Assembly: GCA_035236585.1 (NCBI GenBank)
Contig: CP141126.1
Coordinates: 11,173,001 to 11,237,000, forward strand
DNA from: Warburgia ugandensis
Lineage: Eukaryota; Streptophyta; Magnoliopsida; Canellales; Canellaceae
Direction of reading: 5' to 3'
Length of the DNA: 64,000 nt
Under the pieces are notes generated by a model. It ran no database searches, was not told where the DNA came from, and was given only the letters and a program-made list of their open reading frames with translations. The stretch's first letter is position 1. The number at the start of each line of letters is the position of its first letter. The translations under genes and the position numbers were made by a program. This document shows positions 24,301-35,689 of the stretch, in pieces.

Positions 24301-26637
24301 CAGGCACAAGTTGGGAGCATTGATGCTTTTAATAATTTGAATATGCTACATGACAATGACAATGATGAGCTTGTTGATTTGGAGAACGTAGAGTTAGTTT
24401 CAAAATCCACCAAAGGTAAAAAGCATAGGAAGCTAATGTCTCCAGTTTGGAAATTTTTTGAATACCTTTCGGTATCAGAAGGAAAGCAAAGGTGTAAATG
24501 TAAGAAGTGCTCTGCAGTATATATTTGTGATAGCAAATTTGGTACTGCACTTGTTAACGGAGCTCTTCTTATGATATAGGCCAGTTGCTTTTATCTCAAA
24601 GTCAGGAGAGTATGTCACTAAATTCAGCTTCAGATAATAAGTTTGATCTTGAAGTTTATCGTGAGTTAGTAGTAGCTGCAGTAGTTATGCATGATTTGCC
24701 TTTCTAATTTGTTGAGTATGATGGAATTAGAGCTCTACTAAAATATTTGCGTGCAGATTTGTATTTAATTAGTAGAAATACAGTAAACGTAGATGTTCTG
24801 AGAATGTATAAAAGAGAAAAAGGAAAGATAAAAGAGATGTTAGAGTTGGCACCTGGTATGATAAGTTTGACATCTGATTTGTAAACTTCTTGTATTACTA
24901 ATGGCTATATAAGTCTTATAACACATTTTCTAGATAGTCAATAGGTCTTACATAAGAGGATATTAAATTTCTGTTTTCTACCACCTCCACATAATGGAAT
25001 ATCATTAGCAGAAAAGATATGCTCATTATTGATAGAATGGGGAATTGAGAAAAAGATTTTTTTCAATCACTTTAGACAATACTTCTGTTAATGATTCTTC
25101 TGTTGAGCTATTAAGGCATCAATTAAATATTAGGAACACTCTTGTTTGTGGTGGAGAGTTCCTTCATCTTTGTTATTGTTGTTGTTGTCATGTTTTAAAT
25201 TTAATTGTGCAAGATGGTTTGAAAGAAAGTGATGATGCTATTCATAAAATGCGAGAGAGTATCAAGTATGTCAAAGCATTGCAACGTAGAAAATATTTTT
25301 TTTTAGAGTGTGTGAATCACATGTCAATTGAGACAAAAAAGGGCTTAAGACAAGATTGTCTTACAAGATGAAATTTAACCTATGTGATGCTTGAAAGTGC
25401 TCTTTGTTACTAACGTGCATTTTTTCACTTAGAACTAAGTGACTCAAATTATAAGCACTGTCCTTCTTTTGATGAATGGGAAAAGGCTACAAAAATTTCA
25501 AAGTTTTTGGCAGTTTTTTATTATGCTACCTTCATGTTTTCTGGATCTAAGTATCCTATGGCAAATCTCTATTTTCGTGCAGCATTTGTGATTTATTTCA
25601 CCTTAACACAACATATGAGAAGTGATGACGACTATATGAAGTGTATGTCCACCCAAATGTTTGCCAAATTTTCAAAGTACTAATATGAATTCAACACCAT
25701 TTTGGCAATTGCATGTGTGTTGGATCCTCAATATAAGCTCTCCTTTGTGGAATTATCATACAAGAAATTGTTTGGTAATGGTTGCTTAGAGTTTGCTCAA
25801 GTTCGGGATAAATTATTCTCTCTCTCTCTTCAATGAATATATGATTAAGAGTTCTCCTATTCCTTCCTCATCTTACCCAGTAGCTAGAGGTACTGATGAT
25901 GGACAGAACTTGGCATATAGTCAAGAGGCTTTAGATGTCATGAAGGTAATTGTATTTTTCATTATATGTCGCTTAGCATATTAAAATTTAGTATGAATTG
26001 TCTTACAATAAGTTGAATAATATAATTGCATTTGCATTAAGAATTTGATTTATTTGAAAGTGAAGGAGGTTCTTTGGCTATGCAAAAATCACAATTGGAG
26101 CTTTATTTGGATGAACAAAGATTGCAAGAGTCAAAGCTGGACATTCTTGCATTCTGGAAAGGCAATCAATACAAGTTAGTTGACTAATAATCTCCTGTCT
26201 TATGAAAACACTATTTTTTATAATCTTTTTTACATTTAGATTTGATTCAAATGTTGATTTTAGGTATTTTGAACTTACAATCATGGCTCGTGATGTTTTG
26301 AGCATTCTCATATCTACAGTTGCATCAGAGTCTGCTTTTAGTGTTGGTGGTCGGGTTCTTGACTAATATAGATTTGCTTTAAAGCCAGATACGATGGAAG
26401 CATTGATATGTGTATGAGATTGGCTATATAGACTGAAAGGTAATAATTTATGATTCTATATTTAGATTATATTTTATATGAGCTTAATAATGACTAATGG
26501 ATGTTTATTCTATATGATTGTAGACTCTGCCATTACAATTGCCATGGATGAGCTTGCTGAGGACATTGTAAGCATAAGTAGCAGTGCAGGATCTCCTCAA
26601 CCAACTAAAGACTCTAGAACAATTTATTTCAATTAAT
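24301..26637 (+). pseudogene. hAT-family transposase (BED zinc finger, RICESLEEPER/Ac-like), decayed
   Basis: A start-like block at 24301-24578 includes a BED-type finger (SPVWKFFEYLSVSEGKQRCKC with KCSAVYICDSKFGT). Middle hAT blocks follow: YLRADLYLISRNTVN, ITLDNTSVNDSSVELLR, CYCCCCHVLNLIVQDGL and CVLDPQYKLSF. The C-terminal dimerisation part contains KLDILAFWKGNQY and STVASESAFSVGGRVLD (about 26310-26365). At least six in-frame stops and a frameshift near 25050 break it, although the stretch at 25984-26040 may be an intron. It cannot make an active transposase as it stands. It may be the original gene of the outer hAT-like element, but hairpin cluster 4 lies between it and the right end. 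Confidence 0.85.
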
Positions 26638-27162
26638 TTGTATAATTTTCATAACTTATATTAATTTGTTGTATTTGATACATTGATGGAAGTAGATTTT
26701 CCTCATGTGCTACTTAATCCCCAGTTATTTACTACTATTGCTGTTATTTGATTCATTTAAATCTCTTTTAGACCTCATGTGAGTGGTGTAAAGTACTGTG
26801 TTGCTTCTAAATAAAATATTATAGGAACTTTATTGGTAATTTGGTATAGTCCTTTCAAGATTTACCAATACTAGTAGTTGGTAATGCTTTTTTGTGTTTG
26901 TCTGCATAATTGTCGTGTGGATCAGTGGATAGAGCAATGACCAATGACAATGAGTATGAAAGGAATGGAAAGGAAAGGAGGGGAAATGAATTCCATCCTG
27001 TCAATTCATGTGGGGGTTGAAAGTTCTAGTTTATAATTGAAAGAACCATACCATCTGGTCTTCCTCTATTCTTTCTACTTTCCAATTTCCATTCATTGAA
27101 AAGTGTACTGTTGGGTCTTGTCTATCTTCACTCATCGACAAACAAGACAGTTAATAAGTTAG
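26638..27162. other. Spacer between hAT transposase and cluster 4
   Basis: Presumed 3' flank of the transposase, with a GGAAAGG-rich stretch at about 26965-26990. No gene was seen. Confidence 0.4.
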
Positions 27163-27446
27163 ATATATATAGGACGGTTAATAAGTAACCGTCCTATTAA
27201 AAAATTTAACTCGTAGGCTATAGGATGGTTAATACATAACCGTCCTATATTTTTATGTGTTAAGCGTCTTATATTTTATGTTATATAGGTCGATTACTAA
27301 ATAACCGTTATAGGTCGGTTACTAAATAACCGTTATAGGTCGGTTACTAAATAACCGTCCTACATTTTTATCATCTCATTTTTTCTAGGATGGTTATTTC
27401 ATAACGTCCTATATTTTGTTTTTAAAGGACGATTATTAAATAACGT
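27163..27446. repeat. Hairpin repeat cluster 4 with short tandem units
   Basis: The same hairpin family. It contains a 24-25-bp unit (ttataggtcggtta ctaaataaccg) repeated about 2.5 times at about 27285-27360. The cluster ends abruptly in a half hairpin ('ggacgattattaaataacg') where the hAT-like right end starts. Confidence 0.7.
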
Positions 27447-27597
27447 GTTACACAGGTCGTGTTATGTCAATTTTTTTAAAACCGAATCATGTACGAGTCA
27501 GGGGTTTTTGACACGGCTATTAATCGTGTCGTATTTGTGTTAACTCATAACTTTAATTGTGTCATGTTCGTATTAAACACAGCCTGCCAACAGGCCT

Positions 27598-28210
27598 ATG
27601 CAAAGCATACAATATTACCCATGCAAAGCCTTGCCCGATATAAATTCCAGTGACAATGCATGTGTATCGATAATAAATAAATAAAAGTGGGACAGTCTGT
27701 TGCTTCTTACGAGACAAACAACTTCTTTACTTTTCGAGAAAATACAATACTTTCCATCACTTTTCTTGAAAACGACGTAATTTCCAATAAAGACAAAAAA
27801 GGGTGGTTGAAAGTGCAAGAAATTTGGTAAAGAAAACAAGCGATAGATAGAGTGAGCACGTCGGTGGTTTATCACCTTCTCCGGATACTCTATTACATGC
27901 CATCTTGCACTACTGTTACATTTAATGAGAAACTGACTCTTAGAAAGAGAAACATACTCTCCCCTACACAGCAATAAATAAATAATGGCACAAATAAGAA
28001 CCAAACTTCTCAAAGTAGCTTGCAGAGTTCTGCACACAGTAAGGAACGAAGAAACTGCACAGAAACTTGGTTCCTCTGTGTTATTGTTTAATATCTTAGA
28101 GTTCGCCATGGACTTAAGCGTAACACATTCTGTAGTATTCTCGAACTGGGAACGAACTTCTCCAGTTTCTGTTAACTAGATAAATCTAAAATATAGGTTA
28201 CCTACTTCAG
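27598..28210. other. Spacer between transposon complex and MYB gene
   Basis: About 610 bp containing the MYB 3' UTR. A 164-codon minus-strand open frame (27615-28109) has no recognised domain and lies directly downstream of the MYB stop, so it is treated as chance. Confidence 0.5.
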
Positions 28211-29198
28211 CTAGGACAAAGCTGCTTGGTCTGTATCAAGAAGACCCCAGAGATCAACATCCATAAGCAAGTTATCCCATTCGCGTACTCCTACCAAGCT
28301 ATCCACTCTCTCCCTTATTGTTCCTTCGTTACCTTCAGTTTTAACCAGCTCTTCTCCTGCCCAAATAGTCGAGCAAGATCCCCCATTCTCTTCCTCTCCA
28401 CCCTCAACCAACAGACTCTTCCACCATAACATAGCTTCCTCCTGCGGCCCTGATTCTGTTGTGGACGTCGACTTAGTCACCATTTCTTTTGGTTGTGGAT
28501 CTACTGAGTATCTCAGTCCCTTTAGCCACTCTGAGTTCCTGGAGAAGGTCCGAGGTTGAGGCTTTATGACTTTGTTGGCCAGCGTCACACTCTCCCCTTT
28601 CTCCATGGATGCAAGTTTTTTACTCAAATGCGAATTCCAGTAGTTCTTGATATCGTTCGCCGTCCGACCCAGGATTCTACCGGCAATTAACGACCACCTA
28701 AAGGCAAGAATATGAGTTCTTAATCTAAGTTCTAAGTTTGCTTACAAAAAGCAAAAATAAAGTACCAAGTACAATTACATCTCAAGACAACTCCCCGTTA
28801 CCTGTTACCCAAGAGCTTATGAAACCTGATGATAAGATCAATTTCGTCTTCGTTGAACTCGCCTCGCTTGATGTTAGGACGGAGATAGTTCAACCACCTC
28901 AGCCTACAGCTTTTCCGGCACCGTCTAAGTCCTGAAAATTCAGAACAATATGTTACCAAATTAGTTATTTTGGTTTCGTCAAGTACAAGAAAAATTCTCC
29001 ATACTAAGAAGTTACCTACTTAGCTACCAACAAAATTCTTGCATGATGAAATGGAGTTTTCTTACCTGCTCTCAAAGGAACCTGACACCATTTTCCTTCT
29101 CCATACTTCTCGATACATCTTCTGAGAAGAAGATCTTCTTCTTCAGTCCATGCACCTTTACGAACACCGAGGCGGTCCACGATAGAAACGCGACCCAT
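28211..29198 (-). CDS. R2R3-MYB transcription factor, subgroup 6 (anthocyanin activator type)
   Basis: Three exons on the minus strand, 29198-29066, 28931-28802 and 28697-28211, with GT-AG introns of 134 and 104 bp and phases that join to 249 residues. The intron positions are the usual ones for R2R3-MYBs. R2 begins at [20 protein letters not shown] (residues 15-34) and R3 ends at KNYWNSHL (105-112). The bHLH-binding signature [DE]Lx2[RK]x3Lx6Lx3R is complete at D76, L77, R80, L84, L91 and R95. 'ANDI' at 101-104 sits where dicot anthocyanin MYBs have ANDV. KPQPRTF at 133-139 fits the subgroup 6 motif KPRPR(T/S)F. Family members (PAP1/MYB75, MYB10, MYB113) join bHLH and WD40 partners in the nucleus to switch on late anthocyanin genes. 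The acidic, Trp-containing C-terminus ([17 protein letters not shown]) fits an activation domain. The gene is intact. Which paralog it is cannot be told here. Confidence 0.93.
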
Positions 29199-29262
29199 TT
29201 TAGCTACAAAGACTTTCTCTCTCTATTCCCGGACTCTGCACCTGGCGCAGTCTGAGTAGACT

Positions 29263-29285
29263 TATATATATATATATATATATAT
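29263..29285 (-). promoter_or_regulatory. (TA)n tract serving as the likely TATA region of the MYB gene
   Basis: A 23-bp pure TA run lies 65-87 bp upstream of the MYB ATG on the minus strand, the only TATA-like sequence in that interval. A CAGCTG E-box (29289-29294) abuts it on the upstream side. Its role as the core promoter is inferred from position. Confidence 0.55.
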
Positions 29286-29294
29286 TTGCAGCTG

Positions 29295-29985
29295 TACAAA
29301 CTAAATGTGAAATTGCCCATAACTGGACACTGGGCTTCACCAATCATTAACCAAGTACCATTCCATCTAACGTGCCTTGACGGAGGAACGGAACTGGTTC
29401 AATTCCAAGTGAATGAGACGTTGGAGATATCTTGTGTTTATTCTTTTTTCATTATGGATATTTTGCGATCCTTAGTCAGTGGATGGACTTACAGGCGCTA
29501 AGAGTACATGTTTAACTCAGATGACTTTGGTGATCCAAACCGTTCATTTGCTGCATTGCATGTTAGATATGTCACACGCCATTCTGTAATGGGGAATGGA
29601 CGGTTCAAGAGCTCCAAAAAGCTAAAAGAGCAAGGTAAAATATCTTATAAATCAATAATCGGTGAGGATTTCTAGGGCTGGCCAATGTGACCAAAAAGCT
29701 AAAAGTCTGGACTTTGGATCACCAACCCAGCTACGTTCTGTATATGTATACGCAGATCTACGTATAGTAATCTTCCAGCGGACTCTTACTTTTGCTTGGT
29801 TCCTAGAAGAATTACAAACCTAGCGCTATTGGTTTTTGAAGTATTTATGGGGATTGTCGGTTTCTAATGGACGTGGGGTCCAAGTTTGATAACCTCATGC
29901 GCCATGGCCTAGGATTATGGTTGTGGACGGTAATGTTCGACGAATTGGGTCCAGGATTTCGACATGGCAATGTGCCACTAGTATG
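29295..29985. other. MYB upstream region
   Basis: Presumed promoter-proximal sequence of the MYB gene. I could not support specific operator sites beyond the E-box noted next to the TA tract. No gene was seen. Confidence 0.4.
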
Positions 29986-30206
29986 GTAGAGATATAGTTA
30001 GACCTGAAAGAGTTGCAATTTGGTACATGAATTTACTTGGAGTAAAAGGTTAAGGTGAAGGCTCAAAAGATCATGGACAGAAGTGGTAAGAAAAGATTTA
30101 AGAACTTTAGTACAAAATAAAGCCATAACATTTAATAAAGGACAATGGGAGAACAGAATTCATCTCGCTGACCCCTTATTGGGATAAGGTCTTAATGATG
30201 ATAAGA
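29986..30206 (+). mobile_element. RTE-clade LINE 3' end
   Basis: An open stretch from about 30060 encodes the characteristic RTE tail (KRSWTEVVRKDLRTL, then WENRIHLADPLLG and a stop). It is followed by 'ttgggataaggtcttaatgatgataag', the usual 3' end with short (GAT) repeats. The 5' part is missing, as expected of truncated insertions. Confidence 0.8.
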
Positions 30207-30507
30207 AATGACAAACTAAGGCAATGCATATGTGGGCACTATCTTGCTGGCAACTCCCACCTACTCAACCTCACAAAATCGATCATAATGTTTAAATTAT
30301 TTTTATTTATTCTGCCTCATTACCTAGATAAATAAGCCATTAGAGGACGTACCTCTCCTTTTCAACCACTTGTCAATATCTTTATAAATTAAATATTTTT
30401 CTATTTTTCTAACTATCTTTCCTAAAATCTCTTAAGAAGCAAAGCTTATCAAATAGACAATTGAGAGATATAATTAGTTTCTCTTAGAGAAGTCTTTATA
30501 TGTTCAT
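30207..30507. other. AT-rich spacer
   Basis: Nothing recognised. Confidence 0.4.
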
Positions 30508-30830
30508 AATTGGTTATCTAACCTCATCTTAATAATCTAATCCAATCTCAAAAATTTTATGTAAGGTTTAGAGTTTCTCTATATATAGTTCCTAATTGGA
30601 GAACAATCTCATCTTGATGATCTAAGCTCTCTATCTCTTCTTAATTCGCAATCTAACGTCATCTTAATGATCTAAGCTTTCTATCTCCTATGATTGGGTA
30701 AGAACTTAAAGTCTCTCTTTATATGATTCCTAATTAGCAAATAACTTCATCATAATAATCCATGATGTCCATCTCTTATTGCATGGGTAAGGGGTTAGAG
30801 TTTCTCTAACCCATAAATATGCAAAATTCA
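30508..30830 (+). repeat. Degenerate tandem repeat, about four units of 50-90 bp
   Basis: Variants of 'attggttatctaacctcatc', 'ttaatgatctaagctctcta' and 'tagagtttctctatatatag' recur in order at about 30510, 30597, 30645 and 30733. Confidence 0.6.
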
Positions 30831-31936
30831 TTTCTCCTAAATACCCTTGGTTGATTGGATTTTAAAAATGTGTGTGAATGAGTTATTTGTTTTGTAATTC
30901 TTTGCTTTCAAACAAGAAAAGAAACATACGCACAAATGATATCCGTAGGAGCATTGTCCACTTCTGATGCTTAGGATCATTGTCCTAATGACACTTGGCA
31001 GCTTAAACCTAGCTCCCGATTAACCCAGTTTGACACACAAAACTAATAAAAAAATAGTTTCAAACATTTTTCTAAAAGGAAGCTAATCTTTGTCATTCTT
31101 CTCCCTCTGTAGGATGGAGTTAACCGGGGGCTGAGTTTAAGTTATCAGGTATTGCTTGGAGAAAACGTCTAGGAGCGATTAATTCTCTATGGGACATTAT
31201 TTCTTATGAGCTCCACAGTTAACTTCCCTTTGGCAAGATGAAATTGATTTGGACCTAAGTGCGCAAAAGGATCAATTGCACGCAATTAATTGAGCAGTTG
31301 CGGGAGTGTAATTACTTAAATAAATAGTAGGAGAGGTCTGTTTATTTTAAAACGGTGTAGTTTCTCTTTGTCCATTCAAAAAAGGAAAAAAAAGGAACAA
31401 TGCTTAAGTAGGCCACAACCTAACCTAACCTGACGGAGTACATTAAAGCATGCCCACTTTTACACAATGGATCCACTTTTGATGATCTAAACCACAAGCC
31501 TTCCTGTTTGGATCTTCTAAAGTCAAAGGCGAAGAAGGGAAAATGTTGTGTATAACCCACGTGCACATAGCACAACCTAGCAAATAAATAATTCGAAACA
31601 TTTGAAAAGCTGGTTCTGAATGGTAAGTTTGACACTTAAATATTCTTGGATGTGAAATGTACCATTAAATAAGACAAACAAACAAAAAGCCAGAATTCAG
31701 CAGTTTCTTGTGTTTATCATCTCCGAGTGGTGGCGGTTTTGTGCGATGAGTTTGTGCCCCAGTAAGTTCCATCATATGAAAGTCTAGATTAATCATCTAA
31801 CACCAGTCTGACTAGTGACATACCGAATATGCCTATTTCCAACTGCAATATGGTAAGAATCATTCACATTGTTAAATTATTATGTCCTCTAGATAGGGTG
31901 TGCAACTCGGAGGTAAAGCTTGCCACTAAGTTGTAG
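30831..31936. other. Gene-free stretch
   Basis: No supported feature. The 71-codon minus-strand frame at 31420-31635 has no motif. Confidence 0.4.
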
Positions 31937-33512
31937 CTTTTTTTCTTTTGAGCGAAGGATAAATTTATTCATAGGGGGAGAGCAGCCCTGCTCATGCATC
32001 ACACTGATATAGATTGAGATGATCCTTAAGAGTACATTATATCGATAGGAAGCCACCTTATATAGAGTTCTTCGGAATTTACATCTGACTGTACATACAA
32101 CTCTTACTTAAGATTCCATCCAGGCGGTGGTGAGGACATGTTTTCCTCTTGAAGATTATAGTTCGAATTTAAAAATGTCTTAAATTAGGACTTGAGAACC
32201 TCCCCTATTTGACCTTTTGATGAGGAAACAGAAGCGTTTGTGTCTCCAACCATCTCTAACGACCTGCTAATCTTCTTCGGTCATTGCTATGTCTTTTAGG
32301 ATTGAACGGAACCAGATAACTCCGTCTTATCTAAGCCCAGCCATTCTGAAGAAACAAAGGCCCAGAACAATTTTTTTCTATTGATATTCTAATCCCTGAA
32401 TGAGGAGGGGGGTGTTTGGGGTTGTAGCATCTAATTTTCAGCCTGACATCTCTGATCCTACCGCTAAAGAATTTAGCTCTCTATTTCAATATATTCACCT
32501 ATAGAGTTACCAATTTCTTCAAATGTGTCGTTATTCCATTCATAAGACGGTAAGCACAGTATTGCAATTCAGAAAATACCGGCTGGAAGAAACGAATTGC
32601 ACCACCATGAATTAAGGAAGATAAATAGGCTACTACAGCTATTATACCAGTTTTCCAGAATCTTTTGAGCTTCTTTTGATTGGAAGATAAAAAGTAATTC
32701 TTTGTAGTTTTTAGCCAGCCAAGTGTCCTTCCCTTTCATCTGCCATGTTTCTTAGCTCAATTTTTAAGATTCTTATCTTTCCAACCCACTCTCGGTACCT
32801 CCGATGAGATTTCTGTCAATGACTTCTTTGTTTTCGTCTGCTTGTATATCTGGGACTTCAATGCAGGGAATGGCAAAACTTGGCCTTTTCTCCTATTAAA
32901 GCGTTCTTAATGTTGTTTGAAGATACACAGTCTACAGTATTTTGGAGTTTTCTTTAGCAGCAATGATTGATTTTCTTGGTTTTTTCTTTTTAGATTGAAC
33001 AGTTCTAGAAGATATAAACCTGAGGGTTCCTTTTCTCTGCTGCCTGAAGGCTAGTTGATTGAACCTTTCACCCTTGGGTAGATCTGCTCCGCTTCTGTAT
33101 GAGTTCTTGGGTTTCTTAGGAATACTTAGGTCTAGACATAAGCATACTTTAGAGCAATTCTTGCATATGAATATCGTTTTGAAGATATAGAACTTATAGG
33201 ATAGCATATCCAATCTGTATACATTTCACCCTTTCTCATCTGGTGGGCTTTCTCAATGAGCTTGCCTCTTTTTGATTTTTCGTTTGTCATTAGAACTCTT
33301 TGTTGGGTTTACTGGTTGTTTGACTGTTTATTGACTGCCTGTAGTTCCTGTTCGCTCCATCTTCTAGTGCTCAATCTTCTCTTTAACCTCTTTTTTAAGG
33401 GATTTAATCGGAGCTTTCTTCTGTTTTCTTCTTCTGAAGCTTTTCTCCACACTCGTGTCCCCGTCGCTCTCCAGCTCCTGTTAACTGAGCCTTAAATCCT
33501 CCACTCCCTGCG
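31937..33512 (-). mobile_element. Possible degenerate L1-type LINE
   Basis: The left end, read on the minus strand, is 'ccctatgaataaatttatcc…aaaagaaaaaaagc', which looks like a plant L1 3' terminus with a poly-A tail. The 8-bp string aagttgta flanks both ends (31928-31935 and about 33513-33520), a possible target duplication. Interior frames, such as the Lys/Arg-rich one at 32932-33213, are open but not clearly LINE ORF1. The call rests mainly on the tail. Confidence 0.35.
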
Positions 33513-33831
33513 AAGTTGTAAATGTTATATGCTTTGGAAGCGAATATCTGTGGTTAGGAGGATTTTATGGCATCTAAGGAGTTGTTTACAACATAAAGAT
33601 GAATTCCATCTCAACTAAAACCTTTTATCTTTATTGATCTTGAGCGTCGCACCATGCACCCGTGCCATAGTACAGTGGAGGTCTCTTCTTGTACCACCGC
33701 ACTAGAAAACCTTTGCTACGTAGAAAGTACATTTTCTCTGAATTTGACATCAATAACATAATACAAGTGGATTCATCACAACAACAATACATTTGCAGCG
33801 CGATCAATAATTCAAGATAGATATGACCATA

Positions 33832-33833
<2 letters not shown>

Positions 33834-33905
<72 letters not shown>
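33834..33905 (+). repeat. (TC)n microsatellite
   Basis: About 36 TC units; the open frames across it on both strands are artefacts. Confidence 0.95.
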
Positions 33906-33908
<3 letters not shown>

Positions 33909-35185
33909 TCATAAATTAAAATCAATTGAGCACTCTTGGTTAATAAATTTTTTGCCTATATTTAATTTGAGACTGATGTCACCGTCTCGTGGATATCATA
34001 ACGTCTCTCTCACTCTTAAGTATAAACAGGTTAGATCAAACAGCTTGAAACCGATGGGACTCTGTTGGTTCATAAATAATTTTGCCCATGTTTTAAGACA
34101 TATCATAACCATCCATAGGTAGTCTAACCCACACTTGGTCATCTAGGCGCAGTAGTGTAACTCGTAGCGTGTGCTTATTTCCTATGCAGCCTTGAGTGGC
34201 AAATTGGTGTCTACAATCAGGCGTTCACTTTTTTCCTAAAAGGTTGAGAGAACAAATCAGCCACCTATTGCTTAGTCTCCCACTAATTCTTGTTCTTTTC
34301 TTCTTCTTCTTTTTCCTATTAATTTTTGTCCTTTTGCATTAAATGAAGCAAACGATTGTCTATGAAAGTTACTGAAGTGCTAAACGAATCAAAGAAACCA
34401 AAGCCCCTTCCCCAACCACCGGTTGGCCTCACGACCTAACATTCTATTAAGGCACCAACTATCAATTGATGCACAAATTTATTATCACCGAGTCACATTC
34501 TGTGATAACTTCTCTACCTACAATCCCTTTGCCAACTGTGATCCTCTCTATCATAATGATACATTCCCGCTGATTGTTAGAAGCATCAGAATATTACTAT
34601 GATGATCAGATGAAGTGCCTAGAAAAGCTTAACCCCTCCAGGAGAGAGAGGTCGAATCCATTTTGGCTACAAATTAGAATAGTGTAGGGAACGTGAAATT
34701 GGATTGGAATGTTCTCATCTATTAATTAGCTCAATTTCAATAGTTTGATATGTGGCTCTCAATGGGAGTTGAAAATCCATCTACCCTTATTATTGCTCAA
34801 CCACTTTCATCACAATCGTATTGATATAACCACTTACATTTAGGAATAGGAGACTCAAATTCATTAGGCAAACCAACCCAAATTCAACCAAACTCAAATC
34901 ATTTGGTCGGATTTACGCCAGATGTGCCTTTAACTATTGGCAGCATTTGCAGAGTGGAGCACTTAGCCAAGCTGGTTAAGTGCCCTGTTTCACAACCAAG
35001 AGTTTGTCATCCAGCCACCAAACCAAATCTAATAAGAAGATAATTTCGCTTATAAAAATGGTTTTTCAAATCTTAAACTTATAATAATGTAGATTCCGAA
35101 CATTTTTCCTTTATGGGCAGGTCTTAACCTATCAATCCTTTTCAAAATAACATCAGAACTAGGATAGGACAAAGTCATTAAGTAT
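33906..35185. other. Gene-free stretch
   Basis: Nothing recognised on either strand. Confidence 0.4.
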
Positions 35186-35575
35186 CAGCTCTAGGATCGG
35201 ACAAAATAGGGAAAAAGACATGAGATGGAGTTGTCGCTCTCCTTCTGATCACTCGAAGAATTACGAAAAGACCAGAAGATTCGGACCACACGGTACTCCA
35301 ATGGAGGGCAATTGGCCCATGACGACGTTACGAGGCTATCCCCTTGCTGGAAACGAGAATTTGCTTGGAGCCATAACATCAGACTCAATGCACAGTCGTT
35401 TTCTTGTGAGATTTCTGCTCCCGCCAAGAGGAGACGTTCAGTTTGGGAATTTTATTACGGAGTGCAACTTCTGGTTTGCAAGCCTATCGCTATAAAAAGG
35501 AGAACTTTGCCTCTTCATAGTCCCGAAGGGTTTGCCCGTAGGATTACAGCTAGAAAACTGAACTATCGATAGAAA
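35186..35575. other. Unexplained GC-richer block with overlapping open frames
   Basis: Base composition is visibly less AT-rich than the neighbours, and two plus-strand frames (35220-35495 and 35312-35572) and one minus-strand frame stay open. A TATA-like 'ctataaaaagg' lies at 35490. No protein motif was recognised; it may be part of an LTR. Confidence 0.3.
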
Positions 35576-35689
35576 GAGAAGTTATCTTGTATACAACTAC
35601 GAAGTTGGAATAGAAAAATTCTCAACTTTGTAGTTATTTCTATTTGTAGTTATTTCTATATTTGGAGAAAGTTGGCGAGGCAAATGCGT

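Larger units (their letters stand above)
14569..27597. mobile_element. 13-kb nested DNA transposon complex with hAT-like outer ends
   Basis: The left end (from about 14571, taggggtgacaaaataag) and the right end (…gcctgccaacaggcct) are roughly inverted and carry the 'gacacgacac / cgtgtcgtg' rich terminal sequence of a common plant hAT-type family (14571-14795 and 27446-27597). The 7-bp string atgcaaa flanks both sides (14562-14568 and 27598-27604), close to the 8-bp duplication expected of hAT elements. Inside lie four hairpin-repeat clusters, a minus-strand CACTA-type gene remnant, an RTE LINE fragment, a minisatellite and a plus-strand hAT transposase remnant. Either a hAT element received CACTA insertions, or several elements merged. 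The internal borders are not resolved. Confidence 0.6.

Noticed and set aside
27615-28109. 164-codon minus-strand frame directly after the MYB stop
   Set aside because: No recognised domain, AT-rich, and no splice or start context. It is probably open by chance in the MYB 3' flank.
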